Both the position numbers and the translations under genes were made by a program. Positions 9,635 to 19,857 of a DNA stretch of 64,000 nucleotides are shown here, one piece after another. The notes under the pieces are model-generated. The model had not been told where the DNA came from. It made no database searches and was given only the letters and a program-made list of their open reading frames with translations. This DNA comes from Thalassovita sp. (GTDB lineage: Bacteria; Pseudomonadota; Alphaproteobacteria; Rhodobacterales; Rhodobacteraceae), in contig CP051233.1 of assembly GCA_017792425.1 (NCBI GenBank), positions 2,660,319-2,724,318 on the forward strand. The letters are read 5' to 3'. How positions within the stretch are numbered: the stretch's first letter is position 1; every line of letters begins with the position of its first letter.

Positions 9635-9724
9635 TTGTGCCTCAATTCCCGAACCGTCTTTGCGGCCCTTTTTGCTCTGTCTGATGGCCCGTCTGCCGCG
9701 GGCCTGTCCGGGGCAAATCCGCCC

Positions 9725-10648
9725 CTATTCCGGCGCCGGTTCACCGACGCGCATGATTTCCCATTCTAGCGTGATCCCACAGGAATCGTAAACCTTTTTT
9801 CGCACGTCCTCGCCCAGTCCTTCCAGGTCGGCGGCGGTCGCGTCACCGGTGTTGATCAGGAAGTTCGAGTGTTTCTCGCTCATCTGTGCGCCACCCCGGC
9901 GCGCCCCGCGCATTCCCGCGTCGTCGATGACTTTCCACGCCTTCAGGTCATGCACGTCATCCGCCTGCCCGGTGCTGGAAAACCCTGCCGGATTGCGGAA
10001 CGTACTGCCCGCGCTGCGGTCCTTGGTGGGTTGGGTTTCGTCCCGCTTGCGCAACTGTGCTTCCATCCGGTCGGCCAGCGCCTGCGGGTCGCCAGATGGC
10101 CCCTCGAACACCGCCTCGACCAGCACCATACCGTCGGGCGCCTGCGTCTGGCGATACTGGAACCGCAGGTCATCCGCCCCCAGTTCCACCACCTGTCCAT
10201 CGCGCGTCACCGCCCGCGCCGACACGAACACATCCGCGACATAAGACCCATAGCAGCCCGCGTTCATCCGCACCGCGCCGCCGATGCTGCCGGGGATCGT
10301 GCGCAGAAAGGTCAGGTCCACCCCGGCCTCTGCCGCCTTGCGGGCCACGTGCGCGTCCAGCGCCGCGGCCCCCGCTGTCACCCGGTTGCCGTCCACGCTG
10401 ATCCCGTTGAACCCGCGCCCCAGCCGGATCACCACGGCACGCAAGCCGCCATCCCGCACGATCAGGTTGCTGCCCACCCCCATCGGGAAAACCGGCACAC
10501 GGGCGTCCAGCCCGGCCAGGAACGCCTGCAAATCCGGCAGGTCCGCCGGTTGGAACAGCCAGTCAGCCGGGCCGCCTACGCGCAGCCACGTCAGATCGGA
10601 CAAGGCCCTGTCAGGGGTCAGCCGCCCCCGCACCTCAGGCATCTGCAT
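9725..10648 (-). CDS. murB: UDP-N-acetylenolpyruvoylglucosamine reductase MurB
   Basis: MurB reduces UDP-GlcNAc-enolpyruvate to UDP-MurNAc with NADPH and FAD. The 307-residue protein shows [13 protein letters not shown], the FAD motif [33 protein letters not shown] and the catalytic-serine segment [11 protein letters not shown]. This is the shorter type without the E. coli-type C-terminal extension loop. Its start overlaps the end of the DUF2484 gene by 14 bp, which suggests coupled translation. Confidence 0.97.
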   Translation of the reverse strand: MQMPEVRGRLTPDRALSDLTWLRVGGPADWLFQPADLPDLQAFLAGLDARVPVFPMGVGSNLIVRDGGLRAVVIRLGRGFNGISVDGNRVTAGAAALDAHVARKAAEAGVDLTFLRTIPGSIGGAVRMNAGCYGSYVADVFVSARAVTRDGQVVELGADDLRFQYRQTQAPDGMVLVEAVFEGPSGDPQALADRMEAQLRKRDETQPTKDRSAGSTFRNPAGFSSTGQADDVHDLKAWKVIDDAGMRGARRGGAQMSEKHSNFLINTGDATAADLEGLGEDVRKKVYDSCGITLEWEIMRVGEPAPE

Positions 10649-10898
10649 CGTTCGCCTTCCCTCCGCGCCTGATCCAGCGGACCAGGTAGATCACGGGCCA
10701 GCGCAGCACGGACATGGCCGCAACCATGACCAGCAACCCGGCCCAGGGACCGTGCTGATAAACCACCCCGCCCAGAATGGGAATGCCCATCGCGATCAGC
10801 ACATAGGCAAAGGGCCAGTGCCGCCGCTTGCTGGGCAGCATCGCGCCCAGGTTGGCCACAACGAACCATCCGCAGGCCAGGATCATCGACAGGCTCAT
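10635..10898 (-). CDS. DUF2484 family small membrane protein
   Basis: An 87-residue protein beginning [20 protein letters not shown] with about three hydrophobic helices (residues 3-20, 28-46, 50-66) and a basic C-terminus [14 protein letters not shown]. The sequence matches what I know of DUF2484, a small Rhodobacterales family of unknown function normally found between murC and murB. The start ATG overlaps the stop of the upstream permease as TGATG, and its end overlaps murB by 14 bp, so it is embedded in the cell-wall operon. A role in envelope biogenesis is only inferred from position. Confidence 0.85.
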   Translation of the reverse strand: MSLSMILACGWFVVANLGAMLPSKRRHWPFAYVLIAMGIPILGGVVYQHGPWAGLLVMVAAMSVLRWPVIYLVRWIRRGGKANDADA

Positions 10899-12088
10899 CA
10901 GAAATACCCCACGAAAGAGGCCAGGAATGTCACCCCGCAGGCAATCGCGCCCAGCCACGGCACGTAGGTCGGCACCCGAAAGGGCGACTGCGGTTTTTTC
11001 CGCTGCACCCCGATCAGGGCGATATTGACGATGGCGAAAACGATCAGCAGGGCCTGCGTCGTGCTTTCGGCCAGCGTCGCCACCGGCAGCGTCAGGGCGG
11101 ACAGGATCACCGTCACCCCGATCAGCACCGTCCCCAGAACCGGCGTGCCAAACCGTTTGTTGGTCACCCGGAACAGGGCCAGCCACGGCGAACGCTTGCC
11201 CAGCCCGTAAAGCACCCGGCTGGCCATCACGATCTGCGCCAGCACACCGTTCAGCGCCGCCGCCACGGCGATGGCCGACAGGAAAAAGGCACTTGTTCCC
11301 GTCCCGGATTCCCAGACCAGCGCCAGCGGACGCTCGGATTCGCCCAGCAGGTCGCGCGGCACGGCACGGACCGCAGCCAGCGATACCAGCGCATACAGGA
11401 CCGCCGTGATCGCCAAGGCCAACAAGATGGAACGCGGCATGACCCGGTCCGGGTTGCGCGTTTCCTCGGCCATGTTCACCATGTCGTCGAACCCGATGAA
11501 GGCAAAGAAGGCAAAGATCATCGCCCCGGCGATCCCCGCCCATTCCGGTTCTGGCAGGGGCAGCCGCCAATCGGTCACCGGCTCTGCCGTGAAACCGGCC
11601 CAGATCACCAGGCACAGGCCCAATACCTCTACCAACGTCAGGATGGCGGCAAAGCTCAGGCTTTCCAGCACGCCCACCAGCGCGATGACTGTCAACAGAA
11701 CCCCCAGCCCGACGACACCCCAGACAAAGGGTATGTCCACCAGCGCCAGCAGGTAGCCGACCCCGCCCCGCAGCACGGCCGCCGCCGCCACGGTCCCGGC
11801 AACGACATTGATCAGCCCGACCAGCACCGCCAGCCAATGCAGGTTCAGGCCGATCTCGACGTAAGAGGAATCCCCGGCGGCCTCGGGAATGCGGGCGGAC
11901 AGCTCGGCAAAGGACAGCGCCGACGGCACCGCCACCAACCCCGCCAGCAGAAAGGCCAGCGGCGCCCACATGCCCGCCGCATCCGCCGCCGCCCCGGTCA
12001 GCACGTAGATACCGGCGCCGACCATGATTCCCACGCCATAGGCGGTCAGCAAGCCAAGGCCGATCCGGCGTTTCAGCAACTCTGCCAC
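10898..12088 (-). CDS. APC-superfamily amino acid permease
   Basis: A polytopic membrane protein of the amino acid-polyamine-organocation superfamily: about 11-12 hydrophobic helices, the consensus GVGIMVGAGIYVLTG in helix 1, and FFAFIGFDDMVNMAEETRNP after helix 6. I favour the GTG at 12086-12088 (VAELLKRRIGLGLL) because an AGGGG lies 7 bases upstream; an in-frame ATG at 12178 would add 30 residues of non-family sequence. The substrate cannot be told. It lies between murC and DUF2484-murB, where I would expect no transporter, and its stop overlaps the next start, so it is transcribed with the cell-wall genes. Confidence 0.85.
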   Translation of the reverse strand: MAELLKRRIGLGLLTAYGVGIMVGAGIYVLTGAAADAAGMWAPLAFLLAGLVAVPSALSFAELSARIPEAAGDSSYVEIGLNLHWLAVLVGLINVVAGTVAAAAVLRGGVGYLLALVDIPFVWGVVGLGVLLTVIALVGVLESLSFAAILTLVEVLGLCLVIWAGFTAEPVTDWRLPLPEPEWAGIAGAMIFAFFAFIGFDDMVNMAEETRNPDRVMPRSILLALAITAVLYALVSLAAVRAVPRDLLGESERPLALVWESGTGTSAFFLSAIAVAAALNGVLAQIVMASRVLYGLGKRSPWLALFRVTNKRFGTPVLGTVLIGVTVILSALTLPVATLAESTTQALLIVFAIVNIALIGVQRKKPQSPFRVPTYVPWLGAIACGVTFLASFVGYF

Positions 12089-12208
12089 GTCGTTCCCCTT
12101 TCCTGCCCCGAATACCCGTTCGTGCACCGTCCCCGGTGCTGCATACGCGATGATGCACCGGCTTGCCCGTTCAGGCAAACCCCTGATTTCGCGGCGCGAA
12201 ACGTCGCC

Positions 12209-13606
12209 TCAGCCTGCGAGGCGGGCCGGCAATCCATGCGCCCAGACACTGATCGTGCCGGCGCCCAGGCAAACCACCATGTCGCCCGGCCCGGCCTCGG
12301 CGCGCACCAGCGTCTCCAGCTCGTCCTCGTTGCACACGGCGGTGGCGTGGCGATGGCCGTGACGGGTCAGCCCGGCCACCAGATCGTCGCGCGTCGCGCC
12401 CTCGATCGGGGCTTCGCCCGCGGCATAGACCTCGGCGATACCCACCACGTCAGCATCGTTGAAACAGGTGCAGAAATCCTCGAACAGGGAATGCAGCCGG
12501 GAATAGCGGTGCGGCTGGTGCACGGCGATCACGCGCCCCTCGGTGGCCTGCCGCGCGGCCTTCAGCACGGCGGCGATTTCCACCGGGTGATGGCCGTAAT
12601 CGTCGATGATCGTGACACCGTTCACCTCTGCCACCTTGGTAAAGCGCCGGTTCACACCCTTGAACGCGGCCAGCGCGGCGCGAATCTCGTCCCCTTTCAT
12701 GCCCAGATGACGGGCCACGGCCACGGCGGCCAACGCGTTGGACACGTTGTGGTCTCCGGGCATCGGCAGGGTGCAGCCCTCGATCTTTTTGTCCTCTGCC
12801 TGCAGGTAGATGTCGAAATGCGCGACACCCTTCTTGTAGGTCAGGTTCACCGCCCGCACATCCGCCTGCGCGTTGAAACCGAATGTCACCACCCGGCGAT
12901 CCGTGATCCGACCCACCAGCGCCTGCACCTCCGGGTGGTCGGTGCAGCACACGGCCAGCCCGTAGAACGGGATGTTGGACACGAAATCATAGAACCCCTT
13001 GCGCAGGTTCTCGATCGTGCCCCAATGCTCCATGTGCTCGGGGTCGATATTGGTGACGATGGCGATGGTCGCGGGCAGCCGGTTGAAGGTGCCGTCGGAT
13101 TCATCGGCCTCGACAACCATCCATTCGCCGCCGCCCATCCGCGCGTTGCTGCCATAGGCGTGAATGATGCCGCCGTTGATCACCGTCGGGTCCACCCCGC
13201 CCGCATCCAGCAGCGTCGCCACCATCGTCGTGGTGGTGGTCTTGCCATGTGTTCCGGCCACGGCGATGTTGGATTTCAGGCGCATCAGTTCGGCCAGCAT
13301 CTCGGCCCGGCGCACGACTGGCAGGCCAAGGCGGCGGGCTTCGTCCAGTTCCGGGTTGCCCGGCTTGATGGCGCTGGAAATCACCACGACTTCGGCCTCT
13401 GCCAGGTTTTCGGCGCGCTGGCCTTCGAAGATAGTCGCCCCCATCCCGGCCAGACGGTCGGTGATCTTGCTGGTTTTCAGATCGCTGCCCTGCACCGTGT
13501 AGCCATGGTTCAGCAGCACCTCTGCGATGCCGGACATGCCGATGCCACCGATGCCCACGAAATGGATGGGGCCCACGTCGGTGGGCAGCTTGGTTGCCGC
13601 GTTCAT
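12209..13606 (-). CDS. murC: UDP-N-acetylmuramate--L-alanine ligase MurC
   Basis: MurC adds L-alanine to UDP-MurNAc, the first amino acid of the stem peptide. The 465-residue Mur ligase shows [19 protein letters not shown] at the N-terminal Rossmann domain, the ATP-binding [14 protein letters not shown], the conserved EADESDG and the C-terminal [10 protein letters not shown] and HQPHRYSR. Its start overlaps murG by 4 bp (13603-13606), a translational-coupling arrangement. Confidence 0.98.
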   Translation of the reverse strand: MNAATKLPTDVGPIHFVGIGGIGMSGIAEVLLNHGYTVQGSDLKTSKITDRLAGMGATIFEGQRAENLAEAEVVVISSAIKPGNPELDEARRLGLPVVRRAEMLAELMRLKSNIAVAGTHGKTTTTTMVATLLDAGGVDPTVINGGIIHAYGSNARMGGGEWMVVEADESDGTFNRLPATIAIVTNIDPEHMEHWGTIENLRKGFYDFVSNIPFYGLAVCCTDHPEVQALVGRITDRRVVTFGFNAQADVRAVNLTYKKGVAHFDIYLQAEDKKIEGCTLPMPGDHNVSNALAAVAVARHLGMKGDEIRAALAAFKGVNRRFTKVAEVNGVTIIDDYGHHPVEIAAVLKAARQATEGRVIAVHQPHRYSRLHSLFEDFCTCFNDADVVGIAEVYAAGEAPIEGATRDDLVAGLTRHGHRHATAVCNEDELETLVRAEAGPGDMVVCLGAGTISVWAHGLPARLAG

Positions 13607-14706
13607 GTCTTGTCCTTCTCTGCCAGCGCCTCGACCATGGCGACCAGTTCCTGCGTGGCTTCGGGCTTGCCGCAGCCCAAGGCCGCGTTCGCCATCATCT
13701 GCGCCCCTGCCGGATTGGTCAGCACCGTGGCTATTTGCTCTGCCAGCACGGGAACCTCAAGCCGGTTTTCCGGGATCAGGATCGCCGCCCCCGCGTCAAC
13801 CAGCCCGCGCGCGTTGGCGGTCTGGTGGTCCCCCGTGGCCGCCGCGTAGGGAACCAGCACCGACGGCCGCCCGATCACGCTGATATCCGCCACGCTGGAC
13901 GCCCCCGCGCGCGAGATTACCAGTTGCGCTTCGCTCATCCGGGCGGGCACGTCGTGAAAGAACGGCTGAACATCGGCGGCAATACCGTGGTCGGCATAGA
14001 ACTGCGTGACTCTCTGCCCATCCTCGTCGCGCGCCTGGTGGCTGACGCGGATGAATTGCAGCAGCTCGGCGGGCAGCGCGGCAATCGCGGCGGGCACCAC
14101 GTCGGACAGGATGCGCGCGCCCTGGCTACCCCCCATCACCAGGATCGACATCGGGTAATCGCCCGGCGCGATATAGCCCGCGCCCGCGCGGTCATGCACC
14201 GCCTTGCGCACCGGGTTGCCGGTGTGCACCCCCGCTACGCCCTCGGGCAGGGCCGTGGGCCAGGTGCCGCAGGCCACCGCGTCCACCCGTTTTGCGAATA
14301 CCTGGTTCACGCGCCCCAGGATGCCGTTCTGTTCATGGATCATCCGCGGCAGTTTCAGCAGCGTCGCCGCCCCGATCGCCGGGATCGACGGATAGCCACC
14401 GAACCCCACCACCACTGCGGGCCGGTCGCGGCGCATCTTCCAGACCATGCCCAGCACGCCGCTGACAATGCGGAACGGCGCCAGCAACTTGGCCAACGGC
14501 CCGCCCCGTGCAAAGGTCGCGCTCTGGACCTGCTCGATCTCTACCGTGTGCGGGAAGCCGCCGGTATAGCGCGCGCCCCGCGCATCGGTGGACAGCTTCA
14601 CCCGCCAGCCCTTGCGCAGCATCGCCTCGGCCAGGGCCTGGGCGGGAAACATGTGGCCGCCGGTTCCCCCGGCGGCTATGATCAGTAGCGGTTGGCTGAC
14701 GTTCAT
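13603..14706 (-). CDS. murG: Lipid II glycosyltransferase MurG
   Basis: MurG transfers GlcNAc from UDP-GlcNAc to lipid I at the inner face of the membrane. The 367-residue GT28 protein shows [34 protein letters not shown], the [15 protein letters not shown] hinge and the donor-binding segment [12 protein letters not shown]. It overlaps both neighbours (murC and ftsW) by 4 bp. Confidence 0.98.
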   Translation of the reverse strand: MNVSQPLLIIAAGGTGGHMFPAQALAEAMLRKGWRVKLSTDARGARYTGGFPHTVEIEQVQSATFARGGPLAKLLAPFRIVSGVLGMVWKMRRDRPAVVVGFGGYPSIPAIGAATLLKLPRMIHEQNGILGRVNQVFAKRVDAVACGTWPTALPEGVAGVHTGNPVRKAVHDRAGAGYIAPGDYPMSILVMGGSQGARILSDVVPAAIAALPAELLQFIRVSHQARDEDGQRVTQFYADHGIAADVQPFFHDVPARMSEAQLVISRAGASSVADISVIGRPSVLVPYAAATGDHQTANARGLVDAGAAILIPENRLEVPVLAEQIATVLTNPAGAQMMANAALGCGKPEATQELVAMVEALAEKDKT

Positions 14707-15869
14707 CTGAACCGTCCTCTCAGGATATCGCCGATCTGGCCTTGCGGGCGGGTCCGGGTCAGGGCCAGCAGCATGCCGACACCGATGCCCCCGGCGATCA
14801 GCGACGACCCCCCGTAGCTGACAAAGGGCAGCGTCATCCCCTTGGCGGGCAGCAGACGCACGGCGACGCCCATGTTGATCATTGCCTGCACCCCGAAAAT
14901 CGCCGCCAGCCCGGTTCCGGCCAGCCGGATGAACGGATCACGTTCCCGCATCAGCCGAAAGAACGACCGCACCACGATGACCGAATACAGCGCCAGGATG
15001 AACAGCACCATCACCAGCCCGTATTCCTCGGCCGCGACGGCGATGATGAAATCCGTATGCGCATCGGGCAGTGACCATTTCACCGTGCCCTCGCCCACGC
15101 CGACACCAAAGAAACCGCCCTCCTGGATGGCATTGGTGGCATAGCCCAGTTGCGTACGCGGGTCGATTTCCGGCGACAGGAACCCGTCGATCCGCCGCGC
15201 GAAATGTTCGGAATTGTTATAGGCAAATGTCCCCGCCAGCACCACCATTCCGGCCATGCCCACCAGCAACAGCATCGGCGCCCCCGCCACGAAATACATC
15301 ACGCCCCAGCCGAACAGCACCAGCGACGCCTGCCCAAAATCGGGCTGCAGCGCCAATATGGTCACGATCACGATGGCCAGAAAAAAGGACCACGCCCGCC
15401 CCGGCGGGCCGTTGATTTCCTGCGCCGAGGCCAGCAGCCACGCCGCGACGATCACGAAGGCCGGTTTCAGGAATTCCGACGGCTGCACGCTGGCAAAGCC
15501 CAGCGAATACCACCGCGTCGCCCCCTTGCCGAAATCGGTGCCGAAAAACGGCAGCCCCAGCAACGCGATGAATGTCAGGATGAACCCCAGCACCGCCAGC
15601 CGCCGCACCGTCACCGGCGCCAGCATAGAGGTCACCAGCATCACGCACATCGACACCCCGCCGAAAAACGCCTGCCGCTGCACATAGTGGAAAGGCAGGA
15701 ACCCGTTCTTGGCCGCCAGCGGCGGTGACGCCGCGAACCCCAGCAGCAGCCCGACCCCGAACAGGATCAGGATGCAGGACATCGACCATCGGTCGATCGT
15801 CCGCCACCATTTGGGAAGTACGGGTTCGCCATCCCGCACGGGAACCGAACCATAGACCATTTCCGTCAT
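14703..15869 (-). CDS. ftsW: Septal peptidoglycan polymerase FtsW
   Basis: FtsW is the SEDS-family glycosyltransferase that works with FtsI at the septum. The 388-residue protein has about ten membrane segments. It carries the SEDS signatures [16 protein letters not shown] followed by VQPSEFLKP, and near the end [20 protein letters not shown]. It is the first gene of this distal half of the dcw cluster; upstream (15870-16021) lies a 152-bp gap shared with a divergent flavoprotein gene. In a contiguous dcw cluster murD would be expected upstream, but murD is at 45511-46914. Confidence 0.97.
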   Translation of the reverse strand: MTEMVYGSVPVRDGEPVLPKWWRTIDRWSMSCILILFGVGLLLGFAASPPLAAKNGFLPFHYVQRQAFFGGVSMCVMLVTSMLAPVTVRRLAVLGFILTFIALLGLPFFGTDFGKGATRWYSLGFASVQPSEFLKPAFVIVAAWLLASAQEINGPPGRAWSFFLAIVIVTILALQPDFGQASLVLFGWGVMYFVAGAPMLLLVGMAGMVVLAGTFAYNNSEHFARRIDGFLSPEIDPRTQLGYATNAIQEGGFFGVGVGEGTVKWSLPDAHTDFIIAVAAEEYGLVMVLFILALYSVIVVRSFFRLMRERDPFIRLAGTGLAAIFGVQAMINMGVAVRLLPAKGMTLPFVSYGGSSLIAGGIGVGMLLALTRTRPQGQIGDILRGRFR

Positions 15870-16021
15870 GGGATACCGCCGTATTTGCCTCTGCCTGCCC
15901 CTTTGCGGGGTCTATTGCGGAAACTCTACCCAATCACGCCCCGCCGCACCAGAGAGAATTCCCGCTCCCGTGCGATCAGCAGACCCTTGCCAATCGCTCG
16001 GAACTGGGGCACCCCCGGCGG

Positions 16022-17206
16022 ATGGAATATAACACCCTGATCCTCGGCGCCGGCGCGGCTGGCCTGATGTGCGCGGCCCACGCGGGCGGCGATTGCCTTG
16101 TGCTGGATCACGCCAGGACCGCCGGAGAGAAGATCCGCATATCCGGCGGTGGGCGCTGCAATTTCACCAACCTGCACACAGGCCCCGGCAATTTCCTGTC
16201 CGCCAACCCGCATTTCGCCAAATCCGCGCTGGCCCGCTATACCCAGTGGGATTTCCTGGACCTGATGGGCCGCCACGGCATCGCGTGGCATGAAAAGACG
16301 CTGGGCCAGTTGTTCTGCGACGGCTCTGCCAAACAAGTCGTCGCCATGCTGCTGGAAGAGGCTGCCAAGGCCGACGCCACCGTCTGGCTGCAGGCCGCGA
16401 TCACCGAAGTCGCCCGCGACGAAACCGGGTTCCGCGTCATCACGGAAAACGCCGGGCGGCGGAAAACCATCCGGGCGCGCAACCTCGTGGTCGCCACCGG
16501 GGGCAAATCCATCCCCAAGATGGGCGCGACCGGGCTGGCCTATGACATCGCGCGCCAGTTCGGGCTGACGATCACCGAAACCCGCCCCGCGCTGGTGCCG
16601 CTGACCTTCCCGGACGGCCGTTTCGCCGGTCTGTCCGGCCTGTCCTTGCCCGTCCGTATCAGCAACGGCCCCACCACGTTCGAAGAATCCCTGCTGTTTA
16701 CCCATCGCGGCATTTCCGGCCCCTCGGTGCTGCAAATCTCGTCCTACTGGCGCGAAGGCGACCCCGTCACCGTGGATCTGCTGCCCACCGTGGACGCCTT
16801 CGAATACCTGCGCGACCAGCGTCGGCAATCCGGCAAGCGCAACCTGTCGACCGCCCTGGCCCAACTGCTGCCCGCGCGGCTGGCCGACCATCTTGCAACC
16901 GAATGGGGGCTGAAAGGCAACCTGGCCGATCACGGCGACAAGGCCCTGCGCGATCTTTGCAACCGCCTGCACGCATGGGAACTTCGCCCGTCCGGCTCCG
17001 AAGGATACCGCACCGCCGAAGTCACCCTGGGGGGGATCGACACGGACGGGCTGAATTCCGCGACGATGGAGGCGAAAACCGTCCCCGGCCTTTATTTCAT
17101 TGGCGAATGCGTGGACGTGACCGGCTGGCTGGGCGGGTTCAACTTTCAATGGGCATGGTCATCCGGCTGGGCCGCGGGACAGGCCATCGCCCAGCGTCAC
17201 GGCTGA
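16022..17206 (+). CDS. BaiN/YhiN (HI0933) family FAD-dependent oxidoreductase
   Basis: A 394-residue flavoprotein starting MEYNTLILGAGAAGLMCA, a dinucleotide-binding GxGxxG. It has the HI0933 hallmarks GEKIRISGGGRCNFTN and, at the C-terminus, GLYFIGECVDVTGWLGGFN followed by FQWAWSSGWAAG. The family is called BaiN/RdsA-like NAD(P)/FAD oxidoreductase; the physiological substrate in this group is not established. Start chosen at the conserved N-terminus; upstream in-frame sequence back to 15725 would overlap ftsW antisense and is not family-like. It faces the convergent PP-loop gene across a shared hairpin. Confidence 0.93.
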   Translation: MEYNTLILGAGAAGLMCAAHAGGDCLVLDHARTAGEKIRISGGGRCNFTNLHTGPGNFLSANPHFAKSALARYTQWDFLDLMGRHGIAWHEKTLGQLFCDGSAKQVVAMLLEEAAKADATVWLQAAITEVARDETGFRVITENAGRRKTIRARNLVVATGGKSIPKMGATGLAYDIARQFGLTITETRPALVPLTFPDGRFAGLSGLSLPVRISNGPTTFEESLLFTHRGISGPSVLQISSYWREGDPVTVDLLPTVDAFEYLRDQRRQSGKRNLSTALAQLLPARLADHLATEWGLKGNLADHGDKALRDLCNRLHAWELRPSGSEGYRTAEVTLGGIDTDGLNSATMEAKTVPGLYFIGECVDVTGWLGGFNFQWAWSSGWAAGQAIAQRHG

Positions 17207-17209
17207 CCC

Positions 17210-17257
17210 AAAGCATTCCGCCAACAGCTGTGCCTCAGGTCTTTGGCGGAACGCTTT
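17210..17257. terminator. Bidirectional hairpin between convergent genes
   Basis: Arms 17210-17224 (AAAGCATTCCGCCAA) and 17243-17257 (TTGGCGGAACGCTTT) pair over 15 positions with one G-U wobble, flanked by A and T runs on opposite sides. It follows the flavoprotein stop by 3 bp. The second arm lies inside the last codons of the minus-strand PP-loop gene, whose stop falls in the loop. Confidence 0.75.
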
Positions 17258-18386
17258 CGCTCCGCAGTCTCCGCGCCTTCAGCATGGCTTGCAGCCGGTA
17301 CAGTTTCAGCCTGATCCCGCCGACTGCGCGCCGCCCCTCCAACTGTGCGCGGACCGGCGCGAACACGTCGCCCCGGCCCTCACGGTCCGCCAACCGGATC
17401 ATGCGCCTGAACGGCTCTGCATAGATCGGGTCACTGACGGATATGCCCTTGAAATGCGCGGGTGTCAGCGACCGGTCCCTGAAAATCGGCGGTATGCTGC
17501 CCCCAAGCGCATAGATCTGCGCCTTGGTCCGCACGCATTTCGGGCAAACCCCGCAATTTTCGGGCCGCGTCCCATAGTCCTTGCAGAATGACAGCGAGGC
17601 CAGTGCCAGTTCATCCCCCAACAGGGCCGCCACCTTGTCCATGCGGCTGACCTGCAACCCTTCCAGCGCGCAGGCGAAGGCACCATCGTTCATCAGCGGC
17701 GTGATCACGGATGACGTGCCATAAGGCCCGTTGACGCATTCCAGGTGCCGCGCAATGTCCGCCGCGATCACGCCCTTACGGTGGCCCCTTGCATGCAGGA
17801 ACTGCGCCGTCCCCAGGATGAACCCGAACCCCAGCGTCGGCGGTATCCCGAACCGCCGATAGACCGAGGCCGCGTCGGTCCAGACCGTCAGGCTGCGACC
17901 CGCCCGCGCCTTGCGCAGCGCAGCGGTCTTGTCCAGCAATCGGCCAAACCGGTCGTGATCGTCGCGCCGGTAATCCATGCCATGCACCGACAACAAGTCC
18001 GGCCTTTCACCGCGCGCGTGCATCAGGGTCAGGGCATGGGTGGAATCGATCCCGCCGGAAAAACACAACAGCGGCGGCCCCGCTGGCGCATTGGCCGGGG
18101 CATCGGTGACCACGCTGGCGGAAATGGCGATCTCTTCAAACAGGTCGGGCCGCCACGCAGCCCAGATCATCGCCAGTTGCCGCGCGCCGTCCAGCGCCGT
18201 GCGACTGACAGCCCCGTCAATGACCAGCGGCACACCCTGCCGCATCGCGACGGGCAGCCCCAGCCACAGCAGCGCGGTATCATCCACCGGCGCCAGATCG
18301 GCGCCACCGAACACGCACAGGAATCCCGGGCCGGTCGCAACCCAGCGGTCGCTTTCCGGTCTTGCCGCTTTGATCCGAAACTCCAT
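17235..18386 (-). CDS. QueC-like PP-loop ATP pyrophosphatase of unknown function
   Basis: A 383-residue protein with a PP-loop SGGIDS at 110-115, the ATP-pyrophosphatase motif of N-type adenylating enzymes (QueC, asparagine synthetase, GMP synthetase). Four cysteines, Cys268 (SFCKDYGTRP) and Cys278/281/284 in CGVCPKC, match the zinc knuckle of QueC-type enzymes. Yet it is about 150 residues longer than QueC (usually about 230) with an N-terminal 100-residue extension, and there are no queuosine genes beside it. I cannot give a reaction; adenylation of a carboxylate or similar is the family expectation. It appears to be a stand-alone transcription unit; a 29-bp dyad lies about 85 bp upstream of its start (18471-18499). 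Confidence 0.8.
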   Translation of the reverse strand: MEFRIKAARPESDRWVATGPGFLCVFGGADLAPVDDTALLWLGLPVAMRQGVPLVIDGAVSRTALDGARQLAMIWAAWRPDLFEEIAISASVVTDAPANAPAGPPLLCFSGGIDSTHALTLMHARGERPDLLSVHGMDYRRDDHDRFGRLLDKTAALRKARAGRSLTVWTDAASVYRRFGIPPTLGFGFILGTAQFLHARGHRKGVIAADIARHLECVNGPYGTSSVITPLMNDGAFACALEGLQVSRMDKVAALLGDELALASLSFCKDYGTRPENCGVCPKCVRTKAQIYALGGSIPPIFRDRSLTPAHFKGISVSDPIYAEPFRRMIRLADREGRGDVFAPVRAQLEGRRAVGGIRLKLYRLQAMLKARRLRSESVPPKT

Positions 18387-18470
18387 TGGCCCGCCGCGCT
18401 GGTGACAACTCGTGCCCCAGATACCCCGGAATCGCCGCCGTTGACAGGCCCCTGGATACCCTTACCGGAA

Positions 18471-18499
18471 TCGTACGTTTCAAGGTCTGAACGGTACGG
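18471..18499. promoter_or_regulatory. Imperfect dyad shared with 38226-38254
   Basis: A partial palindrome with TCGTACG / CGTACGG-type ends and inner TTCA / TGAA half-sites. Read in the direction of the downstream gene (minus), it matches the element at 38226-38254 in about 25 of 28 positions. On the minus strand TTGAAA within it, followed 17 bases later by GGTATC, could form a weak promoter. A regulator-binding site for the PP-loop gene is inferred. The rest of the 178-bp gap shows nothing I recognise. Confidence 0.45.
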
Positions 18500-18564
18500 C
18501 TTGACAGGTTTCCAAGACGTTATCCCACCGTCCCCGGAACGCGATCACCGGCGCCGCGCCCCCG

Positions 18565-19824
18565 TTAGCGCAATAGCATCAGCGACAACTGCGGGGCAAA
18601 GGTCACCAACATAAGCACCGAGACGATGATCAGAATAAACGGCAGGACTGCCAGGCAGATTTCTTTGAAGCTCTCTCGGAATGCAGTCATTGCCACGAAC
18701 AGGTTCATCCCGATAGGCGGCGTCAGGAACCCGATTTCCAGATTGATGACCATCATGACACCGAAATGGATCGGATTGATCCCCAGCGCCGTCGCGGGCA
18801 TCAGCAGCAGCGGCGCAAGGATCAGGATGGCGGAAATCACGTCAAAGAACAGGCCGACCACCAGAAGAAGCATGTTAACCAGCAATAAAAACAAGTACTT
18901 GTTCGTCGTCAACTCTGTGACCCACTCGGTCAGATCATGGGGAACGCGCATGATCGTCAACAGCGATTTCAGGCTCAGTGCGACGGCGATGATCGGAAAC
19001 AGCATGCCCAGCATCCGCGCCGTGGAAATGGTGGTTTCCTTGAAATCCGCCCAGCCCATTTCACGGTGGATGACGATCTCCACGAACAGCGCATACAGCA
19101 GCGCGACCGCCGCGGCCTCGGTCGCGGTGAAATAGCCAGAGTAGATGCCCCCCAGCAGGATCAGCGGCAGCATCAGCGACCAGATGCCCTCGCGCATTGC
19201 CGCGCCGAGGGCTTTGACATCAAACCGTTGCGCCGGAAGATGCCGGTTCACCCAGAACGAATAGGCCGCCAGCGCCACCGTCAGCACCACCCCCGGCACG
19301 ATCCCGGCGATGAACAGGTCAGAGATGGATTGCTCGGTCGCCAAACCGTATACAATCAATGGGATAGAGGGCGGAATGATGATCCCCAGCGTCCCGCCCG
19401 AGGTAATGGACCCCAGCGCAAAGCGCCGGTCATAACCTTGTTCGATCAGCGCGGGAAACAGGATGGTGCCGACCGCCAGCAATGTCACCGGCGATGACCC
19501 GCTGATTGCCGCGAACACCGCACAGGACAGGATCGTGGCAACCCCCATGCCGCCCGGCAGCGGCGCCGAGATCAGCACCATGATACGGATCAGCCGTTGC
19601 GCGATGGCGCCCTGGGTCATGATGTTGCCCGCGATCAGAAACATCGGAATGGACAGCAAGGCTTCGCTGCTCAGGCTGATCCACATATCCTCGACCAGGT
19701 ATTCGATCTGCCCGTCACCCCAGACCAGATGGATATAGGCGGTGACCGCCAGCAGCAGCACGACGATATTCTGCCGGAACAGGAACAGCCCCAGAACAAG
19801 CAGCAAAAGAAGAACGACGGTCAT
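18565..19824 (-). CDS. dctM: TRAP transporter large permease subunit DctM
   Basis: The 419-residue protein is the large membrane subunit of a tripartite ATP-independent periplasmic transporter, which imports organic acids or similar anions with sodium. It has about 12 hydrophobic helices and the DctM signatures GGMGVATILSCAVFAAISGSS (quoted here in part) and GTLGIIIPPSIPLIVYG. It is the last gene of the catabolic run, 33 bp after dctQ. No clear terminator is visible after the stop. Confidence 0.95.
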   Translation of the reverse strand: MTVVLLLLLVLGLFLFRQNIVVLLLAVTAYIHLVWGDGQIEYLVEDMWISLSSEALLSIPMFLIAGNIMTQGAIAQRLIRIMVLISAPLPGGMGVATILSCAVFAAISGSSPVTLLAVGTILFPALIEQGYDRRFALGSITSGGTLGIIIPPSIPLIVYGLATEQSISDLFIAGIVPGVVLTVALAAYSFWVNRHLPAQRFDVKALGAAMREGIWSLMLPLILLGGIYSGYFTATEAAAVALLYALFVEIVIHREMGWADFKETTISTARMLGMLFPIIAVALSLKSLLTIMRVPHDLTEWVTELTTNKYLFLLLVNMLLLVVGLFFDVISAILILAPLLLMPATALGINPIHFGVMMVINLEIGFLTPPIGMNLFVAMTAFRESFKEICLAVLPFILIIVSVLMLVTFAPQLSLMLLR

Positions 19825-19857
19825 GGCGCGCGGGCCCTCCCGGTATTGATGTGATGA

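Noticed and set aside
9635..9724. Two small GC hairpins between murB and ddl considered as a terminator.
   Set aside because: They lack a T-run and lie inside a cluster that is expected to be co-transcribed.
11837..13849. A 670-codon open frame on the plus strand across murC.
   Set aside because: It is histidine/glycine/glutamine-rich shadow sequence opposite murC and its neighbours, with no recognisable domain or ribosome site.
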